Shown here: one piece after another, positions 8,501 to 17,648 of the stretch | Layout of the letters: every line of letters begins with the position of its first letter | How positions within the stretch are numbered: the first letter of the stretch is position 1 | Assembly: GCA_019459145.1 (NCBI GenBank) | Contig: JAIBEK010000020.1 | Span: 62,001 to 126,000, forward strand | Source of the DNA: Arenimonas sp. | GTDB lineage: Bacteria; Pseudomonadota; Alphaproteobacteria; Rhizobiales; Rhizobiaceae | Direction of reading: 5' to 3' | DNA: 64,000 nt | Notes under the pieces: model-generated | Databases searched by the model: none | Told to the model about the DNA's origin: nothing | What the model saw: the letters and a program-made list of their open reading frames with translations, nothing else | Position numbers and translations under genes: made by a program

Positions 8501-9445
8501 ATGAGCATTGCATTCACTTTCCCCGGCCAGGGCAGTCAGGCCGTCGGCATGGGCAAGGAGCTTGCCGAAACCTATGCGGAAGCCCGGGCGGTTTTTGCCG
8601 AGGTCGACGAGGCGCTGGGTGAAAAGCTGTCCGCCACCATGTTCGACGGCCCGGAAGAGACCTTGACCCTGACCGCCAACGCCCAGCCGGCATTGATGGC
8701 CGTGTCGATGGCGGTGATCCGCGTCATGCAGGCGCGCGGCCTCAACCTCAAGTCCAAGGTATCCTTCGTCGCCGGCCATTCGCTTGGCGAGTATTCCGCA
8801 CTCTGTGCCGCCGGCACCTTCTCGCTCGCCGATACCGCCCGCCTGTTGCGCATCCGTGGCAATGCCATGCAGGCCGCCGTTCCCGTCGGTGAGGGCGCCA
8901 TGGCGGCGATCATCGGGCTCGAGCACGGCGACGTCGAGGCCGTCTGCAAGGATGCTTCCGCCGCCGGTCCGTGCCAGATCGCCAACGACAATGGCGGCGG
9001 CCAACTGGTCATCTCCGGCGCCAAGGCCGCCGTCGAGAAAGCAGCGGCACTTGCCACGGAAAAAGGCGCCAAGCGCGCCATCATGCTGCCGGTCTCGGCT
9101 CCCTTCCACTCGGCCCTGATGGCGCCTGCCGCCGAGGCCATGCGCGAGGCACTGGCCAAGGTCGAGAAGCACGATCCGGTCGTGCCGCTGATCGCCAATG
9201 TGCGCGCAGCGCCCGTGACCAGCGCCGAAGAGATTGCCGGCCTGCTGGTCGAGCAGGTGACCGGCCAGGTGCGCTGGCGCGAGACGGTCGAATGGTTCGG
9301 TGCCAACGGCGTCACGACGCTGTATGAAATCGGCTCCGGCAAGGTGCTGACCGGGCTTGCCCGCCGCATCGACAAGAACGTCAGCGGCATTGCCGTCAAT
9401 TCTGCGGCCGATATCGACGCGGCACTCGCCGCGCTTCTCGGCTGA
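8501..9445 (+). CDS. fabD: Malonyl-CoA:ACP transacylase
   Basis: Transfers malonyl from CoA to acyl carrier protein, providing the extender unit for type II fatty-acid synthesis. The 314-residue protein has FPGQGSQ at 7-13, the nucleophile elbow GHSLG with Ser94, and the catalytic His in SAPFHSALM near 200. The ATG at 8501 was chosen over an upstream ATG at 8423 because MSIAFTFPGQG is the family start and a GAGAAGGA precedes it. fabG follows 33 bp downstream. Confidence 0.97.
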   Translation: MSIAFTFPGQGSQAVGMGKELAETYAEARAVFAEVDEALGEKLSATMFDGPEETLTLTANAQPALMAVSMAVIRVMQARGLNLKSKVSFVAGHSLGEYSALCAAGTFSLADTARLLRIRGNAMQAAVPVGEGAMAAIIGLEHGDVEAVCKDASAAGPCQIANDNGGGQLVISGAKAAVEKAAALATEKGAKRAIMLPVSAPFHSALMAPAAEAMREALAKVEKHDPVVPLIANVRAAPVTSAEEIAGLLVEQVTGQVRWRETVEWFGANGVTTLYEIGSGKVLTGLARRIDKNVSGIAVNSAADIDAALAALLG

Positions 9446-9478
9446 ACGTCTGGATGATCTGGAACAAGGAACAAGACC

Positions 9479-10216
9479 ATGTTTGACCTGACCGGCCGCA
9501 AGGCTCTCGTCACCGGCGCGACCGGTGGCATCGGCGAAGAGATCGCCCGCCAGTTGCATGCGCAGGGCGCGATCGTCGGCCTGCACGGCACGCGCGTCGA
9601 AAAGCTCGAGGCGCTGGCTGCCGAACTGGGCGATCGCGTCAAGATCTTCCCGGCCAACCTGTCCGACCGCGACGAGGTCAAGGCGCTGGGTGAAAAGGCC
9701 GAGGCCGAGCTCGAAGGCGTCGACATCCTGGTCAACAATGCCGGCATCACCAAGGACGGCCTGTTCGTCCGCATGGCCGACGCCGACTGGGACAGCGTTC
9801 TCGAAGTCAACCTGACCGCCGTTTTCCGTCTGACCCGCGAACTCACCCATCCGATGATGCGCCGCCGCTTCGGCCGCATCATCAACATCACCTCGGTCGT
9901 CGGTGTCACCGGCAATCCGGGCCAGGCCAACTACTGCGCCTCGAAAGCCGGCATGATCGGTCTTTCCAAGTCGCTCGCCCAGGAAATCGCTACCCGCAAC
10001 GTGACCGTCAACTGCGTCGCGCCGGGCTTCATCGAGAGCGCCATGACCGGCAAGCTCAACGACAAGCAGAAGGACGCCATCATGGGCGCCATCCCGATGC
10101 GTCGCATGGGCACCGGCGCAGAAGTCGCTTCCGCCGTCGTCTATCTCGCGTCCAACGAGGCGAGCTACATGACCGGGCAGACCCTGCACGTCAACGGCGG
10201 CATGGCGATGATCTGA
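9479..10216 (+). CDS. fabG: 3-oxoacyl-ACP reductase
   Basis: NADPH-dependent reduction of 3-ketoacyl-ACP, the first reductive step of fatty-acid elongation. The 245-residue classic SDR has TGATGGIG at 12-19, NNAG at 86-89, and the catalytic Ser139, Tyr152 and Lys156 (YCASK). It ends GGMAMI, the typical FabG C-terminus. It is co-transcribed with fabD. Unlike the usual arrangement, acpP does not follow directly: a terminator and a two-gene reverse-strand module intervene. Confidence 0.97.
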   Translation: MFDLTGRKALVTGATGGIGEEIARQLHAQGAIVGLHGTRVEKLEALAAELGDRVKIFPANLSDRDEVKALGEKAEAELEGVDILVNNAGITKDGLFVRMADADWDSVLEVNLTAVFRLTRELTHPMMRRRFGRIINITSVVGVTGNPGQANYCASKAGMIGLSKSLAQEIATRNVTVNCVAPGFIESAMTGKLNDKQKDAIMGAIPMRRMGTGAEVASAVVYLASNEASYMTGQTLHVNGGMAMI

Positions 10217-10253
10217 ACGCCCCTCGCGTCTCTTCAATCTTTCAGGAACGAAC

Positions 10254-10288
10254 GCCCGCGGCACCGGCCGCGGGCATTTGTCGTTTTT
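10254..10288 (+). terminator. Rho-independent terminator after fabG
   Basis: A perfect 9-bp GC-rich stem (10254-10262 with 10267-10275) with a 4-nt ACCG loop is followed by ATTTGTCGTTTTT. It lies 38 bp past the fabG stop and should end the fabD-fabG transcript, implying a separate promoter for acpP. Confidence 0.8.
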
Positions 10289-10289
10289 C

Positions 10290-11606
10290 TCAGTCCATCG
10301 GATACCAGGTGATACGCACCAGCACGGATTGCGGCGGCACGGAGCTTCGTCGCACGCTGCCATTGGCGTCCACACGGACCGGAGAGGCGGCGGCGAAGGC
10401 ATAGGTGATGGCGGGGGTCGCGCTCTCGCAGGAGACCGCCGACGAACCGTCGCGCATTTCGTTGACCAGGCAGCGCTCCTCGACGTCTCCGGTGAAATCC
10501 TTGAAGGTGGAGAGGCCGACGGTCATGCCGTGTTCATCGGCGATGCCAGATCCCGTGACCTGGACATGCGAGATGCGTCCGTCCATGCCTTCGATCCGCA
10601 TGACGTCCTGGCCGTTCTTTCGGGCGGTGAATGACACCTGGCTTACGCCCTCCAGCGTCACGCGCCGGACGGCGATTTCATAGCCGGGCAGGGCGGCCCG
10701 CATGGCGTCCGCATCATAGGACGTGTCACGGGTAATGCCGCCGACGCCCTTCCTGGTGACGATTGGCTGTCCAACGGACGGCGCCGACGAAGGCGGTTTT
10801 GCCGCGCCGGCCCTGGCATGGGCCTCGAGCGCCGCGCGGGTGCCGGGCCCGGTCTGTCCATCGATCTTGCCCGTGTAGAAACCGCCCCGGGCCATCTGCT
10901 GCTGAAGGCTGGAAAGCGTTGCTGAGCCCATGCGGTCCAGCGTGCTAAGGGCCGCGGCAAGGTCGATCCGCGAAAGTTCGAGAATGAAGCGCGCCGCCCC
11001 GGCCGGATCGAAGGTCGAATCGGGCTGGTAGTCCATGTTCTTGGCGTTGATGACGGCGACATAACCGCCGACATCGCCCAGGGCGGCAGCTGCCTCGTAA
11101 TGGGCGAGCGCTCCCCTGTAGTCCTGTGGCACGCCAGCGCCGAGTTCCATCATGTTGGCAAGTTGCATATGGGCCAGCGCCGATCCCGCCTCGGCCGCCT
11201 GCCCGAAGAGCCGCGCCGCCTCCTTGAGGTCGCCACGGGATTGGGCTGCGACGGCCTGTTCCAGCGTTTGCTCGATAAGGGCAGCCGGATCGGCCGTCGT
11301 GGTTCCCAAGTTCGCCGGCTCTGAGGGCGATGCGGGCGCGGGAGCCGGCGTTACCGTTGGGGCCGTGCTCGGTGCCTCGCCGGACTTGAGTGCCTCGATC
11401 CGGGCCCGTGCATCGGCGGCATGCGCCCCGTCAGGGAAGCGCGACAGGTAGTTCTCGAAGGACTGCGCATCGCTTCGACTGCGTATCATGCCCCAATAGG
11501 TCTCCTCCAATTGATCGGCGGCTGCGGGAAGGGCAAGAAGGCAGGCTGCAGCAATCGCCGTCGAGGCGATGAGCCGTCGTAGGCGTTTTGTCGTTTGGGT
11601 GGTCAT
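10290..11606 (-). CDS. Secreted Sel1-like / peptidoglycan-binding-like protein of unknown function
   Basis: 438 residues. A signal peptide (about residues 1-30, basic start then ASTAIAAACLLALPAAA) is followed by a short helical segment (QSFENYLSRFPDG), a Pro/Ala/Thr linker at about 75-105, a Sel1/TPR-like segment at 125-180 (AHMQLANMMELGAGVPQDY), a segment like the PG_binding_1 fold at 233-262 (GGFYTGKIDGQTGPGTRAAL), and a C-terminal domain of about 140 residues that I do not recognise. Start chosen at 11606, where ATG overlaps the TGA of the upstream gene (ATGA), indicating translational coupling. It probably acts in the periplasm near the cell wall; no enzymatic motif is seen. Confidence 0.75.
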   Translation of the reverse strand: MTTQTTKRLRRLIASTAIAAACLLALPAAADQLEETYWGMIRSRSDAQSFENYLSRFPDGAHAADARARIEALKSGEAPSTAPTVTPAPAPASPSEPANLGTTTADPAALIEQTLEQAVAAQSRGDLKEAARLFGQAAEAGSALAHMQLANMMELGAGVPQDYRGALAHYEAAAALGDVGGYVAVINAKNMDYQPDSTFDPAGAARFILELSRIDLAAALSTLDRMGSATLSSLQQQMARGGFYTGKIDGQTGPGTRAALEAHARAGAAKPPSSAPSVGQPIVTRKGVGGITRDTSYDADAMRAALPGYEIAVRRVTLEGVSQVSFTARKNGQDVMRIEGMDGRISHVQVTGSGIADEHGMTVGLSTFKDFTGDVEERCLVNEMRDGSSAVSCESATPAITYAFAAASPVRVDANGSVRRSSVPPQSVLVRITWYPMD

Positions 11607-13318
11607 CTCGATGCGCTCCATTGTCCCTCCGCTTCCAAAAACTGGCTGCCGCCCACCCAGGTCCCGCTGAAGGTGTTGTCCTTCAGCGATCCGGAAAGGG
11701 CGCCGGCCAGTGCCTCGTTGATCTTTGCTCCGTTCTCGCCCTTGTAGGCGCCAACGGCTGTTCCGCCCCATTGCGCTGACAAGGTCCCGGTCTCAGGATT
11801 ATAGGTACCGGAGATCGCGCAACTGATCGCGAGCGACTGTGCATCGTCGGCAAAGCTCCCCACCAGTGTGCCGGTGACGGTTCCTCCGGTGACGGTAAGC
11901 GCGATGCGGCCGTCATTGCCGAGGCCGGAATAGCTGCCGCTATAGTGGCCATCGCCGACAATGCCGGTCTCATGCAGGCAGGGCCGGGAAATGCTGGCCA
12001 CAGGTCCTTTGCCGGTCTGCACCGAGATCGCGACGGCCTTGACGTCGCCTGTGGCGACAATGTCGAACCTGCGCGATTGCCCGGGTAGTAGCACGCTGCG
12101 CGACGCGCCGGCGACGACGCCGCCGCTCTTGTAGGGCCCGCTGGGGCCGGCCTCCATGCCGACGCCCTCGATCGGTCCGCGGCCGGTATTGGTGACGGTC
12201 AGGCGGAAGGTTGTTTTGCGTGCGCCGGCCGAGCTTTCAATCTGCCAGGCGAGGTCGCCCGCCGTGCCATTCGTTGGCGAGAAGTCCGGCGCCTGATCGC
12301 TGGAGGCCGGTTGAGGGGCAATGATGTCGGTGGAAATGTCGTCCGCACCGGTCGCGGGCGCGACAGGCGGCGCCTCGCCGCAAAGCTCTTTCACCACGTC
12401 GTCTGCAGGCCGCGGCAGATGCCGATCCGGGTCGAAGGCAATCTTGCCGAGCCAGGCATTGCAGGTTTCGGCATTGCGCGCCTTCTCGTCGGCCTCTTTC
12501 TTGGCCAGATGCGCCTGTTCCACCCGCCATTTCTCCTCAAGCCGCCTTTTCTCGGCAACGACGCGGTCAGCCTCGATCATGCGCGCGGCCTCGGCATTGA
12601 CCCGCATCTGCTCGTCATAGCGCCTGGCGATGGTCTCGTAGGTGCGTTCGCCGCCGCTCAGGCCGAAGTGATCGGCCAGTGCTTCGAACTGGTGCCGGGC
12701 TCTCAGCATGTCCCAGAGCATCCGACGCAGTTCGTCGGGCGAATGCCCGCCGCCGCTCTGCTTGTCGATGAAGGTCAGCAGATTGGCGTTTTCGATGATC
12801 ACCAGTTCGATGTCGAGGCCCGGATCGCCATAGGGCCTGTTCCAGTCGGCCTCGGAAAAATGCGCTGAGAGAGAGTTCAAGGCGCTGTCGAAGCGGGCCG
12901 AGCCGAAGTGGTCAATGGCCCAGTCGCCAAGCCCCTTGCCGAGTTGCCCGAGCGCATACCACTGGCCGATGACCGGGACGCTCGCCACCGCCTTTTCGCC
13001 CAGATAGTGCAGAGCCTTGTCGCTCGCTGCGCCGTAGTCGCCATTCCCGACCAGGAGGCCGATCTCGCTCATGGCCTTGGCGTCCAGATAACGCCCCAAC
13101 GCACCGGGAGACCAGCCGGTAGCGCCGGAGAGGAAGTTGTCGGCCATGCCCACATAGTCGGGCCGCACGTCGAACTGCGGGGGCGCCGGCGTCGTCGCGG
13201 TTTGCGCCAGGGCTATTGGCGCGCAATCGAGCACAAGTGCAGAGATATTAAACGCCAAGGTGATCAGCAAGGCCACCAATGCCTGCAAGGCGCCCCGCAC
13301 TGTTCTTTCACCGCGCAT
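11603..13318 (-). CDS. Large secreted protein with coiled coil and C-terminal beta domain, unknown function
   Basis: 571 residues with a strong GGAGGGGGGAG ribosome binding site before the ATG at 13318. An N-terminal hydrophobic signal (about residues 9-39, ending in ALAQ) is followed by an alpha-helical region to about 225, a charged coiled coil at about 228-290 (Glu/Lys/Arg/Ala-rich), a Pro/Ala/Asp linker at about 310-350, and two beta-rich segments: one from about 355 with LTVTNTGRGPIEG, one from about 460 with repeated glycine-rich strands (HYSGSYSGLG). I do not recognise a family. It overlaps the downstream Sel1-like gene by 4 nt, so the two form an operon. The pair sits inside the fab cluster on the opposite strand. 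Confidence 0.75.
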   Translation of the reverse strand: MRGERTVRGALQALVALLITLAFNISALVLDCAPIALAQTATTPAPPQFDVRPDYVGMADNFLSGATGWSPGALGRYLDAKAMSEIGLLVGNGDYGAASDKALHYLGEKAVASVPVIGQWYALGQLGKGLGDWAIDHFGSARFDSALNSLSAHFSEADWNRPYGDPGLDIELVIIENANLLTFIDKQSGGGHSPDELRRMLWDMLRARHQFEALADHFGLSGGERTYETIARRYDEQMRVNAEAARMIEADRVVAEKRRLEEKWRVEQAHLAKKEADEKARNAETCNAWLGKIAFDPDRHLPRPADDVVKELCGEAPPVAPATGADDISTDIIAPQPASSDQAPDFSPTNGTAGDLAWQIESSAGARKTTFRLTVTNTGRGPIEGVGMEAGPSGPYKSGGVVAGASRSVLLPGQSRRFDIVATGDVKAVAISVQTGKGPVASISRPCLHETGIVGDGHYSGSYSGLGNDGRIALTVTGGTVTGTLVGSFADDAQSLAISCAISGTYNPETGTLSAQWGGTAVGAYKGENGAKINEALAGALSGSLKDNTFSGTWVGGSQFLEAEGQWSASR

Positions 13319-13784
13319 CCACGATCTCCCCCCTCCAAGTTCGCCAATGGATACGACAATCGCACCCGATCACCCTTGATCGGCGTCAAATTCCATGGGA
13401 AGGCGGCAAGCGGGCTGGTCATCCATTCCCGCTTGTTCTCCCGCGGGGACTCATGGATGGCACAGCGGCAGTCCGTCCGTGCGGTCCCCTTGCGGGCAAA
13501 CCGCTTGAACATGCTGCCGTGCTGCACATCTTCCAATTGGGTGTTGAGCACTGGCCTCGCGCGATTTTTCTGGCTTTGCGGCGCGGCTAAACCGTGTTAA
13601 GCGGGCCATGACTGTGAACAGTCGTTCCGTCTCCCAAGGCGATTGCTATGCACTTGATTGTATGGTTGGTTCATTGAGACGGGGCTGAACGGGTTTGCCG
13701 GTGGCAATGAAGTGTTCGCCGGTTTGAACAGGGTAGGGAAGTCGTCCAGACGCCCCTGAGATTAAGAAGGTCGAGGAAACCGAC
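13319..13784. other. Divergent intergenic region upstream of acpP
   Basis: 466 bp separating the secreted-protein operon (minus) from acpP (plus). It should contain both promoters. A plus-strand TTGCGG with a poor −10-like TTAAGC at about 13577-13603 is only a weak candidate. A 14-bp imperfect palindrome GACTGT-GA-ACAGTC lies at 13610-13623. The acpP leader looks long. Open frames on both strands here have no recognisable product and no good ribosome binding site. Confidence 0.4.
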
Positions 13785-14021
13785 ATGAGCGATATCGCAG
13801 AACGCGTTAAGAAAATTGTTGTTGATCATCTCGGCGTAGACGCTGAAAAGGTTGTTGAAGGCGCAAGCTTCATCGATGATCTGGGTGCGGACTCGCTCGA
13901 CACGGTCGAACTGGTCATGGCCTTCGAAGAAGAATTCGGCGTCGAGATCCCGGACGATGCGGCTGACTCGATCCTGACGGTCGGCGACGCCGTGAAGTTC
14001 ATCGAGAAGGCTCAGCCCTGA
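13785..14021 (+). CDS. acpP: Acyl carrier protein
   Basis: Carries growing acyl chains on a 4'-phosphopantetheine arm. The 78-residue acidic protein begins [18 protein letters not shown] and has the [10 protein letters not shown] motif, with Ser37 as the prosthetic-group site. Codon usage differs from neighbours (more GTT, GAA and AAG early on), as expected for a very highly expressed gene. It is followed by a terminator-like hairpin, which would let acpP mRNA accumulate independently of fabF. Confidence 0.98.
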   Translation: MSDIAERVKKIVVDHLGVDAEKVVEGASFIDDLGADSLDTVELVMAFEEEFGVEIPDDAADSILTVGDAVKFIEKAQP

Positions 14022-14070
14022 TCGATTGCAAGCATAGCGGCGAGGCGGCTCACGCTGCCTGTACCGCCGG

Positions 14071-14100
14071 GGCCCGCGACCTGCGGGCCTTACTGTTTTC
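14071..14100 (+). terminator. Terminator or attenuator after acpP
   Basis: A perfect 7-bp stem (14071-14077 with 14083-14089) with a 5-nt loop followed by TTACTGTTTTC. It lies between acpP and fabF and probably gives partial termination, explaining high acpP and lower fabF expression. Confidence 0.65.
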
Positions 14101-14139
14101 TGATGGCATCGACTGCAAGAGTGGGGTGGACTACGGGCG

Positions 14140-15399
14140 ATGAGACGTGTCGTTATCACCGGTACCGGCATGGTATCTCCGCTGGGGTGTGGAACTGAAC
14201 TGACCTGGTCGAAACTTCTCGCCGGCGAAAGTGGTGCCCGCCTCGTGACCGAATTCGAGGTCGATGACCTGCCGGCCAAGGTCGCCTGTCGTATCCCGAC
14301 CGGCGATGCCGAGGGCGCCTTCAATCCCGACGACTGGATGGAGCTCAAGGAGCAACGCAAGGTCGATCATTTCATCATCTATGCGATCGCCGCCGCCGAC
14401 ATGGCGCTGAACGACGCGGGCTGGCATCCGAAGACCGACGACGACCAATGCGCCACGGGCGTGCTGATCGGTTCGGGCATCGGCGGCATCGAAGGCATCG
14501 TCGAGGCAGGCTACATCCTGCGTGACAAGGGTCCGCGTCGCCTGTCGCCCTTCTTCATTCCCGGCCGCCTGATCAATCTTGCCTCCGGCCAGGTTTCGAT
14601 CCGCCACAAGCTGCGCGGTCCCAATCATTCGGTCGTCACCGCCTGTTCCACCGGAGCGCACGCGATCGGCGACGCGGCACGGCTGATCATGTTCGGCGAT
14701 GCCGACGTCATGGTAGCCGGCGGTACGGAATCCCCGATCAGCCGCATTTCGCTCGCCGGCTTTTCCGCCTTGAAGGCGCTTTCGACAGCGCGCAACGATG
14801 ATCCCAAGGCCGCCTCGCGCCCCTATGACAAGGACCGCGACGGTTTCGTCATGGGTGAGGGTGCTGGCATCGTCGTGCTCGAAGAGCTCGAGCACGCCAA
14901 GGCGCGCGGCGCCAAGATCTATGCCGAAGTGGTCGGTTACGGCCTGTCGGGCGACGCCTTCCACATCACCGCTCCTTGCGAGGACGGCGACGGCGCCTTC
15001 CGCTGCATGACCATGGCGCTGAAGCGCGCCGGCCTGACGGCGGCCGATGTCGACTATATCAACGCCCATGGCACATCGACCATGGCCGACACCATCGAAC
15101 TTGGTGCGGTCGAACGTCTGGTTGGCGAATCGGCATCGAAGATATCGATGTCTTCGACCAAGTCGGCGATCGGCCACCTTCTGGGTGCGGCGGGTGCCGT
15201 GGAGGCGATCTTCTCGGCGCTTGCCATTCGCGACAATGTCGCACCTCCGACGCTGAACCTCGACAATCCCGATGTCGAGACGGCGATCGATCTCGTGCCC
15301 CACAAGGCGCGCAAGCGCGAAATCAACGTCGCGCTGTCCAACTCCTTCGGATTTGGCGGTACGAACGCCTCGCTGGTGCTTCGGCGCTACGAGGGCTGA
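14140..15399 (+). CDS. fabF: 3-oxoacyl-ACP synthase II
   Basis: Condenses malonyl-ACP with acyl-ACP during chain elongation. The 419-residue thiolase-fold protein has the nucleophile in VVTACSTGAH (Cys169) and the two catalytic histidines in NAHGTST and in SAIGHLLGAAGAVE, with the C-terminal NSFGFGGTN. The start MRRVVITGTGMVSPLG is typical. It is followed after 114 bp by mltG on the same strand. Confidence 0.97.
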   Translation: MRRVVITGTGMVSPLGCGTELTWSKLLAGESGARLVTEFEVDDLPAKVACRIPTGDAEGAFNPDDWMELKEQRKVDHFIIYAIAAADMALNDAGWHPKTDDDQCATGVLIGSGIGGIEGIVEAGYILRDKGPRRLSPFFIPGRLINLASGQVSIRHKLRGPNHSVVTACSTGAHAIGDAARLIMFGDADVMVAGGTESPISRISLAGFSALKALSTARNDDPKAASRPYDKDRDGFVMGEGAGIVVLEELEHAKARGAKIYAEVVGYGLSGDAFHITAPCEDGDGAFRCMTMALKRAGLTAADVDYINAHGTSTMADTIELGAVERLVGESASKISMSSTKSAIGHLLGAAGAVEAIFSALAIRDNVAPPTLNLDNPDVETAIDLVPHKARKREINVALSNSFGFGGTNASLVLRRYEG

Positions 15400-15513
15400 G
15401 CGCCGCGCGCATGGCAAAGTTTGTCGAAGCCGGGACGCAAGTCCCGCTTCCACCTGCTTTTTGCCGTATTGCTTGGCCAGACAGCAGCGATACCGAACTG
15501 AAGAGGATTGCCT

Positions 15514-16731
15514 GTGACCGACGATAGCCAGAACAGCGGGGTCTCCTTTGGCCGCGGAGCGGAAACGTCTGCAAAGGGGCCGATCATTCCGAAATCTCCG
15601 ACCGAAGCGCTCCGTCCGGAGCGGGTTCCCGCTCCGCCCCGTCGTTCCCGCAAGGCGCGCAGCCAGGTGGTGATTTTCCTCAACTTTCTGATGACGATGG
15701 TGGTGGCGGTCTGCGTGATCGCGGTCGCCGTGTTCTTCTATGCGATGTCGGCCTATCAGGATCCCGGTCCGCTCGCCACCAACACCAATTTCGTCGTGCG
15801 CAGCGGCGCGGGCCTGGCCGAGATTGCCGGCAGCCTGGAGCGCAACGGTATCATCACCGATTCCCGCATTTTCCGCCATGTCACGGCGACCTACCTCAAG
15901 GAAGGCGAGAGCCTCAAGGCTGGCGAATACGAGATCAAGGCGTCCGCCTCGATGAAGGAGGTCATGGACCTGCTGAAATCGGGCAAGTCCATCCTCTATT
16001 CCGTTTCGCTGCCGGAGGGGCTCACCGTCAAGCAGATGTTCAAGCGGCTGGCGGACGATCCGGTTCTGGAAGGCGAACTGCCGGCCGAACTGCCGGTCGA
16101 GGGTTCGCTGCGCCCGGATACCTACAAGTTCTCGCGCGGCACCAAGCGCACCGAGATCGTCAGCCAGATGGCGGCGGCGCAGGCAAGGCTCGTCGACCAG
16201 ATCTGGGAGAAGCGTGATCCCGACCTGCCGATCAAGACGAAGGAGGAGTTCGTCACGCTCGCCTCGATCGTCGAGAAGGAGACCGGCAAGGACGACGAAC
16301 GCGCCCATGTCTCGTCCGTCTTCATCAATCGCCTGGCCAAGGGCATGCGGCTGCAGTCCGACCCGACGATCGTCTACGGCCTGTTCGGCGGCGACGGCAA
16401 GCCGTCCGATCGGCCGATCTACCAGTCGGATCTGAAGAAGGAAACGCCGTACAACACCTACGTCATCAAGGGACTGCCGCCGGGTCCGATCGCCAATCCG
16501 GGCCGCGCCGCGCTCGAGGCCGTCGCCCATCCGTGGAAGACCAAGGATCTGTACTTCGTCGCGGACGGCACCGGAGGCCATGTCTTCGCCGCGACGCTCG
16601 ATGAGCACAACGCGAATGTGCGCGCCTGGCGCAAGATCGAGGCCGAACGCGGAGAGGATCCGGGTGCGGCGGTCGATGCGCCGCCGGAAGCCGATCCGGA
16701 CGCGGCGGCGGCAAAGAAGAAAAAGAGCTGA
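15514..16731 (+). CDS. mltG: Endolytic murein transglycosylase MltG
   Basis: Cleaves nascent glycan strands at the inner membrane and helps terminate peptidoglycan polymerisation. 405 residues with a cytosolic Arg/Pro-rich N-terminus, one membrane span at about 50-76 (FLNFLMTMVVAVCVIAVAV), then the periplasmic YceG domain. The catalytic Glu is expected at 254 in LASIVEKET, followed by FINRLAKGMRLQSDPT. A GTG start at 15514 fits the AGAGG seven bases upstream; a TTG two codons earlier is too close to it. The C-terminal 30 residues are low-complexity (Ala/Asp/Lys). The fabF-mltG-yicC order is conserved in rhizobia. Confidence 0.93.
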   Translation: MTDDSQNSGVSFGRGAETSAKGPIIPKSPTEALRPERVPAPPRRSRKARSQVVIFLNFLMTMVVAVCVIAVAVFFYAMSAYQDPGPLATNTNFVVRSGAGLAEIAGSLERNGIITDSRIFRHVTATYLKEGESLKAGEYEIKASASMKEVMDLLKSGKSILYSVSLPEGLTVKQMFKRLADDPVLEGELPAELPVEGSLRPDTYKFSRGTKRTEIVSQMAAAQARLVDQIWEKRDPDLPIKTKEEFVTLASIVEKETGKDDERAHVSSVFINRLAKGMRLQSDPTIVYGLFGGDGKPSDRPIYQSDLKKETPYNTYVIKGLPPGPIANPGRAALEAVAHPWKTKDLYFVADGTGGHVFAATLDEHNANVRAWRKIEAERGEDPGAAVDAPPEADPDAAAAKKKKS

Positions 16732-16753
16732 CCAGCAAACCAAGGACACGGCG

Positions 16754-17644
16754 ATGGCACTGCAATCCATGACCGGCTTTGCCCGGAGCGAGGGAACCAG
16801 CGGCCGGTATCGCTGGGCCTGGGAACTGCGCTCGGTCAATGGCAAGGGTCTCGACATTCGGATGCGCCTGCCGCAGGGCATGGAGAGTTACGAGGGCGAA
16901 GTCCGGCGTCTGGTCTCGCAGTTTGTCGCCCGCGGCAATGTCCAGGTCGGACTGACCGTGCAGGTCAGCGAGAACCGCGTCGAAGCCGTGCTCAATCGCG
17001 ACGCGCTCGATGCTCTGTTGAAATTGAGGGACGAACTCGGTGCGGCGCTTGTCGATCCGGCGCCGCTCAGGCTCGACGCCCTGTTGTCGATCCGCGGTCT
17101 GGTCGAATTCAAGGAAGCGGCCGACGACGCCGAGGCGGTTGCCCGGCGCGAGGCGGATATTCTCGCCGGCCTGGAGCAGGCCGTGCACGGGCTGTGTGAG
17201 ATGCGGCGCATCGAGGGCGACGCGCTCTGTCGCCTGCTTTCGGACCAGGTGACGCGCATCGAGGAACTGGCGCTGACCGTCGAGGCCGACCCGTCGCGCC
17301 AGCCGGGCGAGATCGCCCGACGTCTGGAGAGCCAGATCGCCACGCTGATCGGCGCGGCCGCCACGCTCGACCGGGACCGGCTCCATGCCGAGGTGGCCCT
17401 TCTGGCCACCCGCGCCGATCTGCGCGAGGAGATCGACCGGCTGAAGGCGCATGTCGCCGCCGCGCGCGATCTTTTGGCGCTGGGCGGCCCCGTCGGCCGC
17501 AAGCTCGATTTCATTGCGCAGGAATTCAACCGCGAATCGAATACCATCTGTTCGAAGTCGAATGGCGTGGCCGTGACCGCCGCGGGCATCGAGCTGAAGG
17601 TCGTGATCGACCAGTTCCGCGAACAGGTCCAGAATTTGGAGTGA
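16754..17644 (+). CDS. YicC-family endoribonuclease
   Basis: 296-residue member of the YicC family, shown in other bacteria to be an endoribonuclease. It has the family start [14 protein letters not shown], the N-terminal [17 protein letters not shown] and the C-terminal signature with [20 protein letters not shown] near 255. The start at 16754 was chosen because the longer open frame reaches into mltG and lacks family similarity. It sits 22 bp after mltG and 4 bp before gmk; the yicC-gmk linkage is widespread. Confidence 0.92.
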   Translation: MALQSMTGFARSEGTSGRYRWAWELRSVNGKGLDIRMRLPQGMESYEGEVRRLVSQFVARGNVQVGLTVQVSENRVEAVLNRDALDALLKLRDELGAALVDPAPLRLDALLSIRGLVEFKEAADDAEAVARREADILAGLEQAVHGLCEMRRIEGDALCRLLSDQVTRIEELALTVEADPSRQPGEIARRLESQIATLIGAAATLDRDRLHAEVALLATRADLREEIDRLKAHVAAARDLLALGGPVGRKLDFIAQEFNRESNTICSKSNGVAVTAAGIELKVVIDQFREQVQNLE

Positions 17645-17648
17645 ACTG

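Noticed and set aside
8477-10402. 641-codon minus-strand open frame opposite fabD-fabG
   Set aside because: Shadow of two conserved genes; no motif.
13264-13551. 95-codon minus-strand open frame in the acpP upstream region
   Set aside because: Overlaps the start of the secreted-protein gene in another frame, lacks a ribosome binding site and has no recognisable product.
14131-16881. 916-codon minus-strand open frame opposite fabF and mltG
   Set aside because: It is antisense to two well-supported genes, Arg/Asp/Gly-rich without domain motifs, and the typical mirror of high-GC coding sequence with strong third-position bias.
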